Assembly: GCA_003243255.1 (NCBI GenBank)
Contig: QFQM01000007.1
Span: 3,753 to 67,752, forward strand
Source of the DNA: Flavobacterium psychrophilum
GTDB taxonomy: Bacteria; Bacteroidota; Bacteroidia; Flavobacteriales; Flavobacteriaceae
Reading direction: 5' to 3'
Length of the DNA: 64,000 bases
The notes beneath the pieces are model-generated. The model worked only from the letters and a program-made list of their open reading frames with translations, did no database searches and was not told the origin of the DNA. The position numbers were made by a program, and so were the translations under genes. The stretch's first letter is position 1. Each line of letters begins with the position of its first letter. Positions 54,227-62,191 of the stretch are shown here, piece by piece.

Positions 54227-55255
54227 CTAATTCTCTTTTTCCTCCAGGATCTTGATCATCTTAAATGATTTCAGCAAATGGAACAATCCCGGAAGGATAA
54301 GCAATCCCCCGATGATAAGCGAAATTCCCATTACGTCAATAACATTTTCGGGAGCCCTGCCATCAAGCAGGCTTATTGGGCCGGTTTTGGTAATGATGAG
54401 GTTAGGGAAGTGCGTACCCACGGCAGCCCACAGAATCAGCAGCACCTGCAATCCTGCAAAAAAGCGACAGGTGATAGTGTGTCCTTTTCGGATGCTTCGC
54501 CATAAAGGGAATAGTAGTAATCCTGATAATGCCACTGCTCCCAGTGCATAGTAATTGTTCAGGAAATCGGTTATGAATTTCATGTCTTCGGCATAGCCTG
54601 TAACCAATACCGCAAGCCCTAAAAGTACTACCACAAAGGTGGCTATACCCGCCTTGCGCATATACATGCGCTTCTCATATTCGGTAGCTTCGCCAATAAG
54701 AAAAGTGGCAGAAAGGAACACGCACAGCGCACTAAAGAAACAGCCGGCCAAAATAGGGAAGGGCTGCAACCACGGGTGAATGTATACATCGGCAAAATTG
54801 ACTGTAGCCGGATCTTCGGGAATGATGATGTTTCCGCTTATCAGTGTCCCGAATGACATTCCTAAAAAGATAGGAGTAACCAGACAGGAGAATTCAAACA
54901 TACGGTCGTAGAGCAGCTGCGATTTGTCTTTTACGGCATCGTAATGACGGAAGACAAAAGCCACACCACGAAGGGTAATGCCCAACAGAACGAGCGTAAG
55001 CGGAACATGCAGGTAAACGATGATAACATTGTAAAACGCAGGGAAGGCAATCCATAGGATTACGATAAGGATAATGATCCAGATATGGTTGGCCTCCCAA
55101 ACGGGACCCATAACACTGTATACTGTTTTCTTGATAGATTTCGTATGATCGGCAGAGGAGAAGAGTTCCAGTATGCCCGCGCCAAAGTCGGCACCGCCCA
55201 AAAGCACGTACAGGAAGAACGAAAACACGGTAAAGAACAATACTACATACAGCAT
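54227..55255 (-). CDS. cydB: Cytochrome bd oxidase subunit II
   Basis: The second subunit of the high-affinity quinol oxidase in the inner membrane. The 342 residues form about eight or nine helices and contain the typical LYVLLGGADFGAGILELFS N-terminus, GPVWEANHIWIIILIVILWIAFPAFY, and GITLRGVAFVFRHYD. Length is slightly shorter than in E. coli. It starts 4 bases after the cydA stop, so the pair is co-expressed. The spacer to the MFS gene (54135-54226) holds a small TTCCGG/CCGGAA inverted repeat without a T run. Confidence 0.94.
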   Translation of the reverse strand: MLYVVLFFTVFSFFLYVLLGGADFGAGILELFSSADHTKSIKKTVYSVMGPVWEANHIWIIILIVILWIAFPAFYNVIIVYLHVPLTLVLLGITLRGVAFVFRHYDAVKDKSQLLYDRMFEFSCLVTPIFLGMSFGTLISGNIIIPEDPATVNFADVYIHPWLQPFPILAGCFFSALCVFLSATFLIGEATEYEKRMYMRKAGIATFVVVLLGLAVLVTGYAEDMKFITDFLNNYYALGAVALSGLLLFPLWRSIRKGHTITCRFFAGLQVLLILWAAVGTHFPNLIITKTGPISLLDGRAPENVIDVMGISLIIGGLLILPGLFHLLKSFKMIKILEEKEN

Positions 55256-55259
55256 AGCC

Positions 55260-56558
55260 TTAGATTTTAGTGTTGAGTACTTTTATTTGTCGGGCCATAA
55301 GCCAGGTTACGGCAACAGAAAGCGTGATATACAGCAGCACATACATGTAGAAGCTATAGATCATGCCCGGCATTGGGGTAACGGCATCTTTGGTCCGCAT
55401 CACGTTATGGATAATCCATGGCTGGCGGCCCACTTCGGTTACGATCCATCCTGCTTCAAGTGCAAGGAAGCCTACAGGGCTCAGCAGAGCGAAATAAAAC
55501 CAAAAACGCTTCTTATCCTGCCAGTGTTTCTTTTTTAGGCTTATGAAATATACGATAGCCGAAAACATAAGCAGCGTACCCAAGCCTACCATCATCTGAA
55601 AGGCATAATGCGTAATGGCAACAGGAGGGCGGTCTTCTTCCGGAAAGTCGTTAAGGCCTTTCACTTCGGCATCAAAATCGCCAAAGGAAAGAAAAGATAA
55701 TGCTTTTGGGATTTCGATCTTATGGATTACTTCTCCTTTTTCTTCATTAACGATACCGCCGATGTAAAGTGGTGCACCCTTTTCGGTTTCATAATGCGCT
55801 TCTAGTGCGGCAAGTTTCGCCGGCTGGCGTTGTGCTATGTCTTTGGCAGAAAGGTCACCGCTCAATGGTTGCAGCAGTGCCGCTATAGAACCGAAGAGTA
55901 TTGCAATCTTAAAAGCTTCTTTGTGCAGGGTAATATTCCGGTTCTTGTAGATCTGCCAGGCATGAATACCGGCTACGGCAAACGAGGTAGCGGCAAAAGC
56001 TGCCAGCGTCATATGTAACGCCTGTGTGAACCATGCCGGATTAAGAAAAGCCTTTACCGGATCGATATTCAGGAACTCACCATTAATGTAATCGAAGCCG
56101 GAGGGAGCATTCATCCAGCTGTTGGCCGAGACAACCAATATTCCGGAGAGTATCCCTGATGCCCCTACAATTATTCCCGTAACGAGATGGAATTTCTCGT
56201 TGAGCTTGTTCCACCCGTAGAGGTAAAAGCCCAGGGCAACGGCTTCTATAAAAAAGGCGGCACCTTCAAGCGAAAACGGCATCCCGATGATAGGCCCGGC
56301 GTGTATCATGAACTTAGGCCAGAGTAATCCCAGCTCAAAAGAGAGGGCTGTACCCGATACGGCTCCGGTGACAAAAAAAATGGCTACACCTTTTTGCCAG
56401 GATTTTGTGAGCGTTAAAAAAATGGGATTTTTGGTCTTTAGCCATTTGTAATGGGATATTACCATAAAAAAGGGCATGACCATACCTATACAGGCAAAAA
56501 CAATGTGGAAGATAAGAGTGAATGCCATTTGCATTCGTGCTGCATCTAAATTATCCAT
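55260..56558 (-). CDS. cydA: Cytochrome bd oxidase subunit I
   Basis: The haem-bearing subunit that oxidises quinol and reduces oxygen. The 432 residues show an early haem-ligand His (FTLIFHIVFACIG), FSLEGAAFFIEAVALGFYLYGW with the two conserved Glu residues near haem d, SANSWMNAPSGF, the inner haem-ligand region AVAGIHAW, YAFQMMVGLG with the conserved Met ligand region, and GRQPWII. The Q-loop is short. Cytochrome bd supports growth at low oxygen. Operon order cydA-cydB. Downstream of umuD by ~100 bases. Confidence 0.95.
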   Translation of the reverse strand: MDNLDAARMQMAFTLIFHIVFACIGMVMPFFMVISHYKWLKTKNPIFLTLTKSWQKGVAIFFVTGAVSGTALSFELGLLWPKFMIHAGPIIGMPFSLEGAAFFIEAVALGFYLYGWNKLNEKFHLVTGIIVGASGILSGILVVSANSWMNAPSGFDYINGEFLNIDPVKAFLNPAWFTQALHMTLAAFAATSFAVAGIHAWQIYKNRNITLHKEAFKIAILFGSIAALLQPLSGDLSAKDIAQRQPAKLAALEAHYETEKGAPLYIGGIVNEEKGEVIHKIEIPKALSFLSFGDFDAEVKGLNDFPEEDRPPVAITHYAFQMMVGLGTLLMFSAIVYFISLKKKHWQDKKRFWFYFALLSPVGFLALEAGWIVTEVGRQPWIIHNVMRTKDAVTPMPGMIYSFYMYVLLYITLSVAVTWLMARQIKVLNTKI

Positions 56559-56661
56559 AAGCGGTGTGATTTAGGCTTATCAAAGATACTTCACAAACGC
56601 CGGATAACCTCGCGGAAACACTTAAATTTTGAAGGATTTTTTACTTTTCCAGTAATAGAAT

Positions 56662-57114
56662 CTACCCTACCTTTTTGATTACGTAAGTTACGATTGCCCA
56701 GATAACGAACTGGTTGTCTTCGGTAACTTTTATAGGCGGATAATCCGGATTTGCAGGCATAAGGTACAAGCAGTCGGTTTCCAGTTTGAGGCGTTTGACG
56801 GTAAACTCGCCATCGATAAGGCATACGGCAATTTTACCATCGGCAGGTTCAAGGCTGCGGTCTATTACCAGGATATCGCCATCATCAATGCCGGCATCGG
56901 TCATAGAATTACCCGCGACCTTTATGTAAAAAGTTGCGAGAGGATTCCTGTCTGCCAGATGTTTGTTGAGGTCAATCTTATACTCCATAAAATCCAGTGC
57001 CGGCGAAGGAAAACCTGCCTTTACAGCATGGGATACAAAAGGCTGTGATGTACCGCTCTCGAAATCGGGAGGGTGTACTGATACAGCAGGTTTGTTGTTT
57101 TTCTTTATTGGCAT
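56662..57114 (-). CDS. umuD: UmuD-like SOS mutagenesis protein (S24 peptidase fold)
   Basis: Accessory factor of the translesion polymerase. The 150 residues contain a self-cleavage site AVKAGFPSP (Ala-Gly), the catalytic Ser in VAGNSMTDAGIDDGD, and catalytic Lys in FTVKRLKLE, as in UmuD/LexA. After RecA-stimulated self-cleavage such proteins activate the polymerase partner. The first codons overlap umuC by 10 bases, with umuC coming first, an order opposite to E. coli umuDC. No SOS box is obvious between the genes. Confidence 0.9.
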   Translation of the reverse strand: MPIKKNNKPAVSVHPPDFESGTSQPFVSHAVKAGFPSPALDFMEYKIDLNKHLADRNPLATFYIKVAGNSMTDAGIDDGDILVIDRSLEPADGKIAVCLIDGEFTVKRLKLETDCLYLMPANPDYPPIKVTEDNQFVIWAIVTYVIKKVG

Positions 57115-58376
57115 TGTACTACGAGTATATCATTAATATCGGTGGTGTAACGCGGTGAAAGCATTTTCTGGTTCATATCCCAGGTCTTTTCAGCCTGGGC
57201 TGCGAGGCGTATCTTGCGTCCGCCGTGTTTGGTATTTACATGGTCCATAGCTTTCATCAGTGCTATATGGCGCGGGTCTTCATCAGTAAACAGGTTGAAC
57301 TGTTTGGCATTGTCCGGAATGAGCTCGGTTACAACCACACCTGCTTTTTTGAATTTGATGGTGTCGGTATTTTCCAGCATGTTTTTTAGCAGCTGAACGG
57401 CAGCATTACTTATGGTAAGTGCCGAGTTGGTTGCATAGGGAAGCGTAACAGACCTGCTGTAATGATACTTAGGATTGTCGATACTGTGCTTATCGGCTAC
57501 AAGCATAACGATAATAGTATGGCATAGCGAGTTTTGCTTTCGCAGCTTTTCGGCAGTAACGGTAGCAAAGGTAGATACCCTTTCGCGTATCAGGTCGTAA
57601 TCTTTTAACTGTTTTGGGAAACTTCGGGTAGTGGCAATGCTTTTTTTCTTTTCGGGAACTTCGCCGCTGCCTATGGCCGGAACGCCTTCAAGTTCGCATT
57701 TGATACGTTTGCCTACAACGCCCATCTCGTTTTGTATCCACTGTTCCATATGTGGCTGTACAAAATCATAGGCCGTAAATACATTGCGGGCTTTTAGTTT
57801 TTTGACGGTTCGGTAGCCGATGCCCCAGACATCTTCAATTTTAAGCCATTTTAATGCTTTGATCCGTTTTTCTTCAGAGTCTATAACATAGGCTCCCTTT
57901 GTCCTGTCGGGATATTTTCGGGCAATACGGTTAGCAGCTTTGGCCAGTGTTTTTGTTGGTGCTATACCTACACACACCGGAATGCTGAGCCATTTCATTA
58001 CCCTTGTCTTTATAGCAATGCCATAGGTATGATAGTCTTCAATTGCAACTCCGTAAAAATCGAGAAAAGCTTCGTCAATACTGTATTCTTCAACATTTGG
58101 GGTAAATGTTCGCAAGATTCCAAAAACACGGTCACTGAGGTCGCCGTACAGCGAATAATTACTGGAAAATACTTTTACATTATCAGCCCTAAGCTGATCA
58201 CGGACCTTAAATTCGGGAGCACCCATAGGTATGCCCATGGCTTTGGCCTCATCACTTCTCGAAATAATGCAGCCGTCGTTGTTAGATAATACCACAACAG
58301 GCCTTCCCTGCCATTGCGGCTGGAAAACCCTTTCACAGGATACATAAAAATTATTACAGTCTACGAGGGCATACAT
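57105..58376 (-). CDS. umuC: Y-family DNA polymerase (DNA polymerase V subunit UmuC)
   Basis: Translesion DNA polymerase. The 423 residues show the N-terminal metal site MYALVDCNNFYVSCERVF, NNDGCIISRSDEAKAMGI, the catalytic EEYSIDEAFLDF, SIPVCVGIAPTKTLAKAAN and IEDVWGIGYRTVKKL (helix-hairpin-helix-like). It is first in the two-gene unit umuC-umuD. A candidate -7 motif TAATTTTG lies 4 bases before the start, so the message may be leaderless. Probably induced by DNA damage, although no LexA-type box is seen. Confidence 0.93.
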   Translation of the reverse strand: MYALVDCNNFYVSCERVFQPQWQGRPVVVLSNNDGCIISRSDEAKAMGIPMGAPEFKVRDQLRADNVKVFSSNYSLYGDLSDRVFGILRTFTPNVEEYSIDEAFLDFYGVAIEDYHTYGIAIKTRVMKWLSIPVCVGIAPTKTLAKAANRIARKYPDRTKGAYVIDSEEKRIKALKWLKIEDVWGIGYRTVKKLKARNVFTAYDFVQPHMEQWIQNEMGVVGKRIKCELEGVPAIGSGEVPEKKKSIATTRSFPKQLKDYDLIRERVSTFATVTAEKLRKQNSLCHTIIVMLVADKHSIDNPKYHYSRSVTLPYATNSALTISNAAVQLLKNMLENTDTIKFKKAGVVVTELIPDNAKQFNLFTDEDPRHIALMKAMDHVNTKHGGRKIRLAAQAEKTWDMNQKMLSPRYTTDINDILVVQCQ

Positions 58377-58380
58377 ACTA

Positions 58381-58388
58381 CAAAATTA
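58381..58388 (-). promoter_or_regulatory. -7 promoter motif of umuC, next to the start codon
   Basis: TAATTTTG on the minus strand, full match to TAnnTTTG, ending four bases before the umuC ATG. A small palindrome TTAC-A-GTAA lies at about 58401-58409 upstream. No correctly spaced TTG. The position implies a leaderless or near-leaderless message. Confidence 0.4.
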
Positions 58389-58522
58389 GATATTCTCAGT
58401 TTACAGTAATCATTTTTCAACGTTAAAAAGCGACTGTTAAACTCCTGTTAACTAACCTTGGGATAACAGGCATTTCGCGGGCTTATGCGTAAATTTAAGA
58501 TACATTTTAAAATTTATACATT

Positions 58523-59275
58523 ATGTCATTATTAAAAGACAAAGTGGCTGTAGTTTCCGGTGCCGGTTCGGGTATTGGGCGTGCAGTTGCCGAAGCCTAT
58601 GCCCGCGAAGGTGCAAAAGTTGTTATAACAGATATAAACGAAAATCACGGTAATGATACCGTAAAAGCAATAAAGGAAGCCGGAGGAGAGGCTTTTTTTG
58701 TTAAGGCTGATTCCTCTGTTGCAGAAGAGAATAAAAAACTGGTGGAAGCTGTTGTAGCCAAATATGGAAGACTTGATATTGCGTGCAATAATGCAGGTAT
58801 GGGTGGCCCTGCTGCTCCAACAGGAGAATATGACCCTGCTGCATGGGATAAGGTAATTGCCTTAAACCTTAATGGTGTGTTCTATGCCTGCCGATATGAA
58901 ATTGAGCAGATGCTGAAGAATGGGGGCGGGAGTATTGTAAACATAGCTTCAATACACGGTACGGTAGCTGCACCAATGAGTCCTGCCTATACAGCCTCTA
59001 AGCATGGGGTAGTGGGACTTACTAAAAATATAGCTTCGGAATATGGCGAAAAGAACATCCGTTGTAATGCTGTAGGCCCGGGATATATCGAGACTCCTTT
59101 ACTTACCGATCATCTTAACAAAGATATGATGGAGGCAGTTGCCGGTAAAAGTACTATGAAACGATTGGGAACACCTCAGGAAATTGCAGAGCTGGTTTTA
59201 TTCCTGAGTTCAGATAAATCTTCATTCACCACAGGCAGTTACGTTATTGCCGACGGAGGTTATACTTCTATTTAA
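58523..59275 (+). CDS. Short-chain dehydrogenase/reductase
   Basis: A 250-residue NAD(P)-dependent oxidoreductase of classical SDR type: cofactor loop VVSGAGSGIGRAVAEAYAREGAKVVITDI, an acidic Asp after the second beta strand (ITDIN) favouring NAD, NNAG motif CNNAGMGGPAA, catalytic Ser in IVNIASIHG, and Tyr/Lys in YTASKHGVVGLT. C-terminal TGSYVIADGGYTSI is the usual family end. Divergent from umuC. The substrate cannot be told; glucose-1-dehydrogenase-like and other SDR roles are possible. Followed by a strong terminator. Confidence 0.9.
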   Translation: MSLLKDKVAVVSGAGSGIGRAVAEAYAREGAKVVITDINENHGNDTVKAIKEAGGEAFFVKADSSVAEENKKLVEAVVAKYGRLDIACNNAGMGGPAAPTGEYDPAAWDKVIALNLNGVFYACRYEIEQMLKNGGGSIVNIASIHGTVAAPMSPAYTASKHGVVGLTKNIASEYGEKNIRCNAVGPGYIETPLLTDHLNKDMMEAVAGKSTMKRLGTPQEIAELVLFLSSDKSSFTTGSYVIADGGYTSI

Positions 59276-59296
59276 TTCAGGGTTTGTTATAAAAGT

Positions 59297-59327
59297 AAAA
59301 GGCCACCGGGTAAAACGGTGGCCTTTT
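59297..59327. terminator. Bidirectional terminator between the SDR gene and nuoN
   Basis: Perfect stem AAAAGGCCACCG / CGGTGGCCTTTT with a seven-base loop, T runs on both strands. Lies 22 bases after the SDR stop and 22 bases after nuoN on the other strand. Confidence 0.9.
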
Positions 59328-59349
59328 GGTATTTATGTTAGTTTTTGTT

Positions 59350-60726
59350 TTACATGTTTAAAAGCCCAAGAACAAAGTCCGGGTAAAGTCCCATACCAAT
59401 GTTTAATAGTATAGAAAGTACTGCAACTATGGTATACATTACCGGGGTAGGCTGTTTTTCGCTGATATCCTCTTTAGTATACATAGCCAATATCAGTTTA
59501 AAATAGTAACCCACACTTACAATAGAGTTAAGGATGGCTATAATTACGATAGCTACGTGGCCAGTACTCAAGACCTGGTTGAACAGGAAAAATTTGGCAA
59601 AGAAACCTGAGAAAATTGGTATACCTGCCATTGAAAGCAATGAGCACGTTAATACCGCAGCCATTAGAGGGTTGCGTTTTCCAAGTCCGTTAAAATTGTA
59701 TACCTCTTCGTTTCCTTTGTCGCCACAAACCGAAAGCACTACAGCAAAGGCTGCAATACCAGCAAGGGCATAAGCAGCAGTATAGTATAAAAGCGTTGCA
59801 GAAGAACTAATTGGATTAAAGAATACCATTAGCATAAACCCTGCATGCGATATACCTGAAAAAGCCAACATACGTTTTACATTGGTCTGCACTAATGCAG
59901 TTATGTTACCTACCGTCATAGAGAGTATAGAAACAATGCTTATTATTGTAATATAAGTACCCGGTACAGTCAGGTTGAGGCTTGTCATAAGTTTAAAGAA
60001 TGCTGCAATAGCCGCAACTTTTGTAAGCGTACTCATGGTAGCTGTTGTTAGCGCAGGAGAACCTTCATATACGTCCGGTGCCCAGAAATGGAAAGGAACG
60101 GCAGCAATTTTGAAAAGCAGCCCTATCGACATCATTACAATCCCGATAAAGAACCAGGCCGGTATTGGCTGGTTTTCAAGAATTTTTCCATAGATAACTG
60201 AAGTGTCAAATGAACCGGTAGCACCATATATAAGTGCAATACCAAAAAGGATGAAACCAGATGCAAAAGCTCCCATAAGGAAATATTTCATACCCGCCTC
60301 GTTACTTTTAAGGTTCTTTGGCTGACTGGCGGCCAATACGTAAAGGGCAATTGAAAGAATTTCTATACCAAGGAAGAACATAGCAAGGTTTCCAAAAGAC
60401 ACCATGGCAATAGCTCCTGTTAGAAGGAAAAGTTTGATAGCGACAAAATCGGATATTTTGGCTTTGTGTTCTTTGTGGAAATCAGGAGTGAGCGCAACCA
60501 GGAATATGGTAAGGATTATGAATAAGCCCGAAAAAGCAGCTGAAAAATTATTGGTAATCACCATGCTGTTAAAGTAGCGGTTGTAATGACCATAATCAGG
60601 GAATGTAAGTGTAAGTGCCCCCAATAAACCTAAAATGGTAATGGGTACAATGGCTTTTCTTAAATTAAAAATTTCAGCTATAAGGCATATAAGCCCTAAT
60701 CCCGCAATAGCTATTAATGTATACAT
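59350..60726 (-). CDS. nuoN: NADH-quinone oxidoreductase subunit N
   Basis: Antiporter-like membrane subunit of complex I, with about 14 helices over 458 residues. Characteristic pieces are the lysine-bearing helices LLFKIAAVPFHFWAPDVYEGSPALTT and TNVKRMLAFSGISHAGFMLM, plus GIPIFSGFFAKFFLF. It is the last gene of the nuo operon (nuoL-nuoM-nuoN), 12 bases after nuoM, and is closed by the bidirectional terminator. Confidence 0.95.
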   Translation of the reverse strand: MYTLIAIAGLGLICLIAEIFNLRKAIVPITILGLLGALTLTFPDYGHYNRYFNSMVITNNFSAAFSGLFIILTIFLVALTPDFHKEHKAKISDFVAIKLFLLTGAIAMVSFGNLAMFFLGIEILSIALYVLAASQPKNLKSNEAGMKYFLMGAFASGFILFGIALIYGATGSFDTSVIYGKILENQPIPAWFFIGIVMMSIGLLFKIAAVPFHFWAPDVYEGSPALTTATMSTLTKVAAIAAFFKLMTSLNLTVPGTYITIISIVSILSMTVGNITALVQTNVKRMLAFSGISHAGFMLMVFFNPISSSATLLYYTAAYALAGIAAFAVVLSVCGDKGNEEVYNFNGLGKRNPLMAAVLTCSLLSMAGIPIFSGFFAKFFLFNQVLSTGHVAIVIIAILNSIVSVGYYFKLILAMYTKEDISEKQPTPVMYTIVAVLSILLNIGMGLYPDFVLGLLNM

Positions 60727-60738
60727 CTTATATTGGGC

Positions 60739-62181
60739 TTAATTAAATCTGTTTATAATTTGAACAATCTTCTCAAGGTCCGGAGTGATAAATGCTTCTA
60801 TCGGTTTAGGATAGATACCAAAGAAAATCAATACGGCAATGATGATAACAAACACAACACCTTCTCCAAATTTCACATCGGCAAATGGTTTTGCGTTCTG
60901 CTCACCAAGCATTACCTGCTGGAACATTTTTAGCATATAAAAAGCACCAAGTATGATTGTTGTTCCTGCAATAACAGCAAACCAGATGTGTGTTTGGGCC
61001 ATGCTGTAAAGCAGTTCAAATTCTCCAACGAAGTTAAAGGTAAGCGGCATAGCAACCGATGCCAGTACCAGTATCATGAACATTGAGGCAAATTTAGGGG
61101 TTTGTACCCTTATACCTCCCATTTCGCTTATTTCACCTGTAGTATAACGGCGTGATATGATCTCGGCTGCGTAAAACAATCCTACTACCACAAAACCGTG
61201 AGCCAGCATCTGAAGGAAAGCACCGCGTAAACCGTCAAGTGTAAGTGTATAAGCACCGGCAGCAATAAGTCCTACGTGGGCAAGAGATGAATATGCAAGA
61301 AGTTTTTTAAGGTCGGTTTGTTTCAGTGCAAGTATAGATCCGTATATAACACCGGCTATACAAAGGCCAACAAATACATACATTAATTCTGTTGCCGGTT
61401 GTGGCGCTATAGGCAACTGCCATCTGATGATGCTGTATATTGCCATTTTAAGCATGATACCCGATAAAAGCATTGTACCGGCAGCAGGCGATTTTTGATA
61501 TACATTAGCCTGCCATGTATGGAAAGGTATAATTGGAATCTTGATAGCGTAGGCCAAAAAGAAAGCCAGAAATATAAAAAATTGCTCGTTTGGAGTAAGT
61601 ACTGCTTTGTATAAATGAAGGCAAAGGAAAGTACCTGTTTTTTGGTAAAGGTAAATAAAGGCAACAAGCATGAACAATGAGCCAGCAAATGTGTAGATAA
61701 AGAATTTTACAACGGCTTTTTTTCTGCTTTCCCAATCGCCGTTACCCCAAATAAGGGATATGAAATAGATTGGGATCAATGAAAGCTCCCAAAAGATATA
61801 ATAAACAAATCCATCTACGCTTATAAATGTACCGGCCATTGCAAATGCCATAAACATGATAAGTGCATAAAAAGCTCTTGCTTTTGCAAAAGTATTCCTG
61901 AAGGTAGATAATATGATTACAGGTGTAAGTGCTGTAGTAAGCAACAGCATGGTAAGTGATAGTCCATCGGCCTGAAAACCAAGAACAATATACGGTTTTT
62001 CTATCCAGGTCATGCTATAGCTTACAGGAAGACCCTGAGTAAAGCAATATGTAATGTAAACAGTCGCAGCAAATGCAGCAGTGCTAAAAATAAGTGCTGC
62101 TTTTGAGGCCCATTTATCACCTACAAAGTAAGTTGCTGCTGCCCCGAATAATAAGATAATAAGTACAAATGATATGTCCAT
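60739..62181 (-). CDS. nuoM: NADH-quinone oxidoreductase subunit M
   Basis: Membrane antiporter-like subunit of complex I, 480 residues with about 13-14 helices. Typical segments are FWELSLIPIYFISLIWG (conserved Glu), AYAIKIPIIPFHTWQANVYQKSPAAGTMLLSG (conserved Lys), TDLKKLLAYSSLAHVGLIAAG and FNFVGEFELLYSM. Spacing to nuoL is 10 bases and to nuoN 12 bases, one transcript. Confidence 0.95.
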   Translation of the reverse strand: MDISFVLIILLFGAAATYFVGDKWASKAALIFSTAAFAATVYITYCFTQGLPVSYSMTWIEKPYIVLGFQADGLSLTMLLLTTALTPVIILSTFRNTFAKARAFYALIMFMAFAMAGTFISVDGFVYYIFWELSLIPIYFISLIWGNGDWESRKKAVVKFFIYTFAGSLFMLVAFIYLYQKTGTFLCLHLYKAVLTPNEQFFIFLAFFLAYAIKIPIIPFHTWQANVYQKSPAAGTMLLSGIMLKMAIYSIIRWQLPIAPQPATELMYVFVGLCIAGVIYGSILALKQTDLKKLLAYSSLAHVGLIAAGAYTLTLDGLRGAFLQMLAHGFVVVGLFYAAEIISRRYTTGEISEMGGIRVQTPKFASMFMILVLASVAMPLTFNFVGEFELLYSMAQTHIWFAVIAGTTIILGAFYMLKMFQQVMLGEQNAKPFADVKFGEGVVFVIIIAVLIFFGIYPKPIEAFITPDLEKIVQIINRFN

Positions 62182-62191
62182 CAGTTATGAA

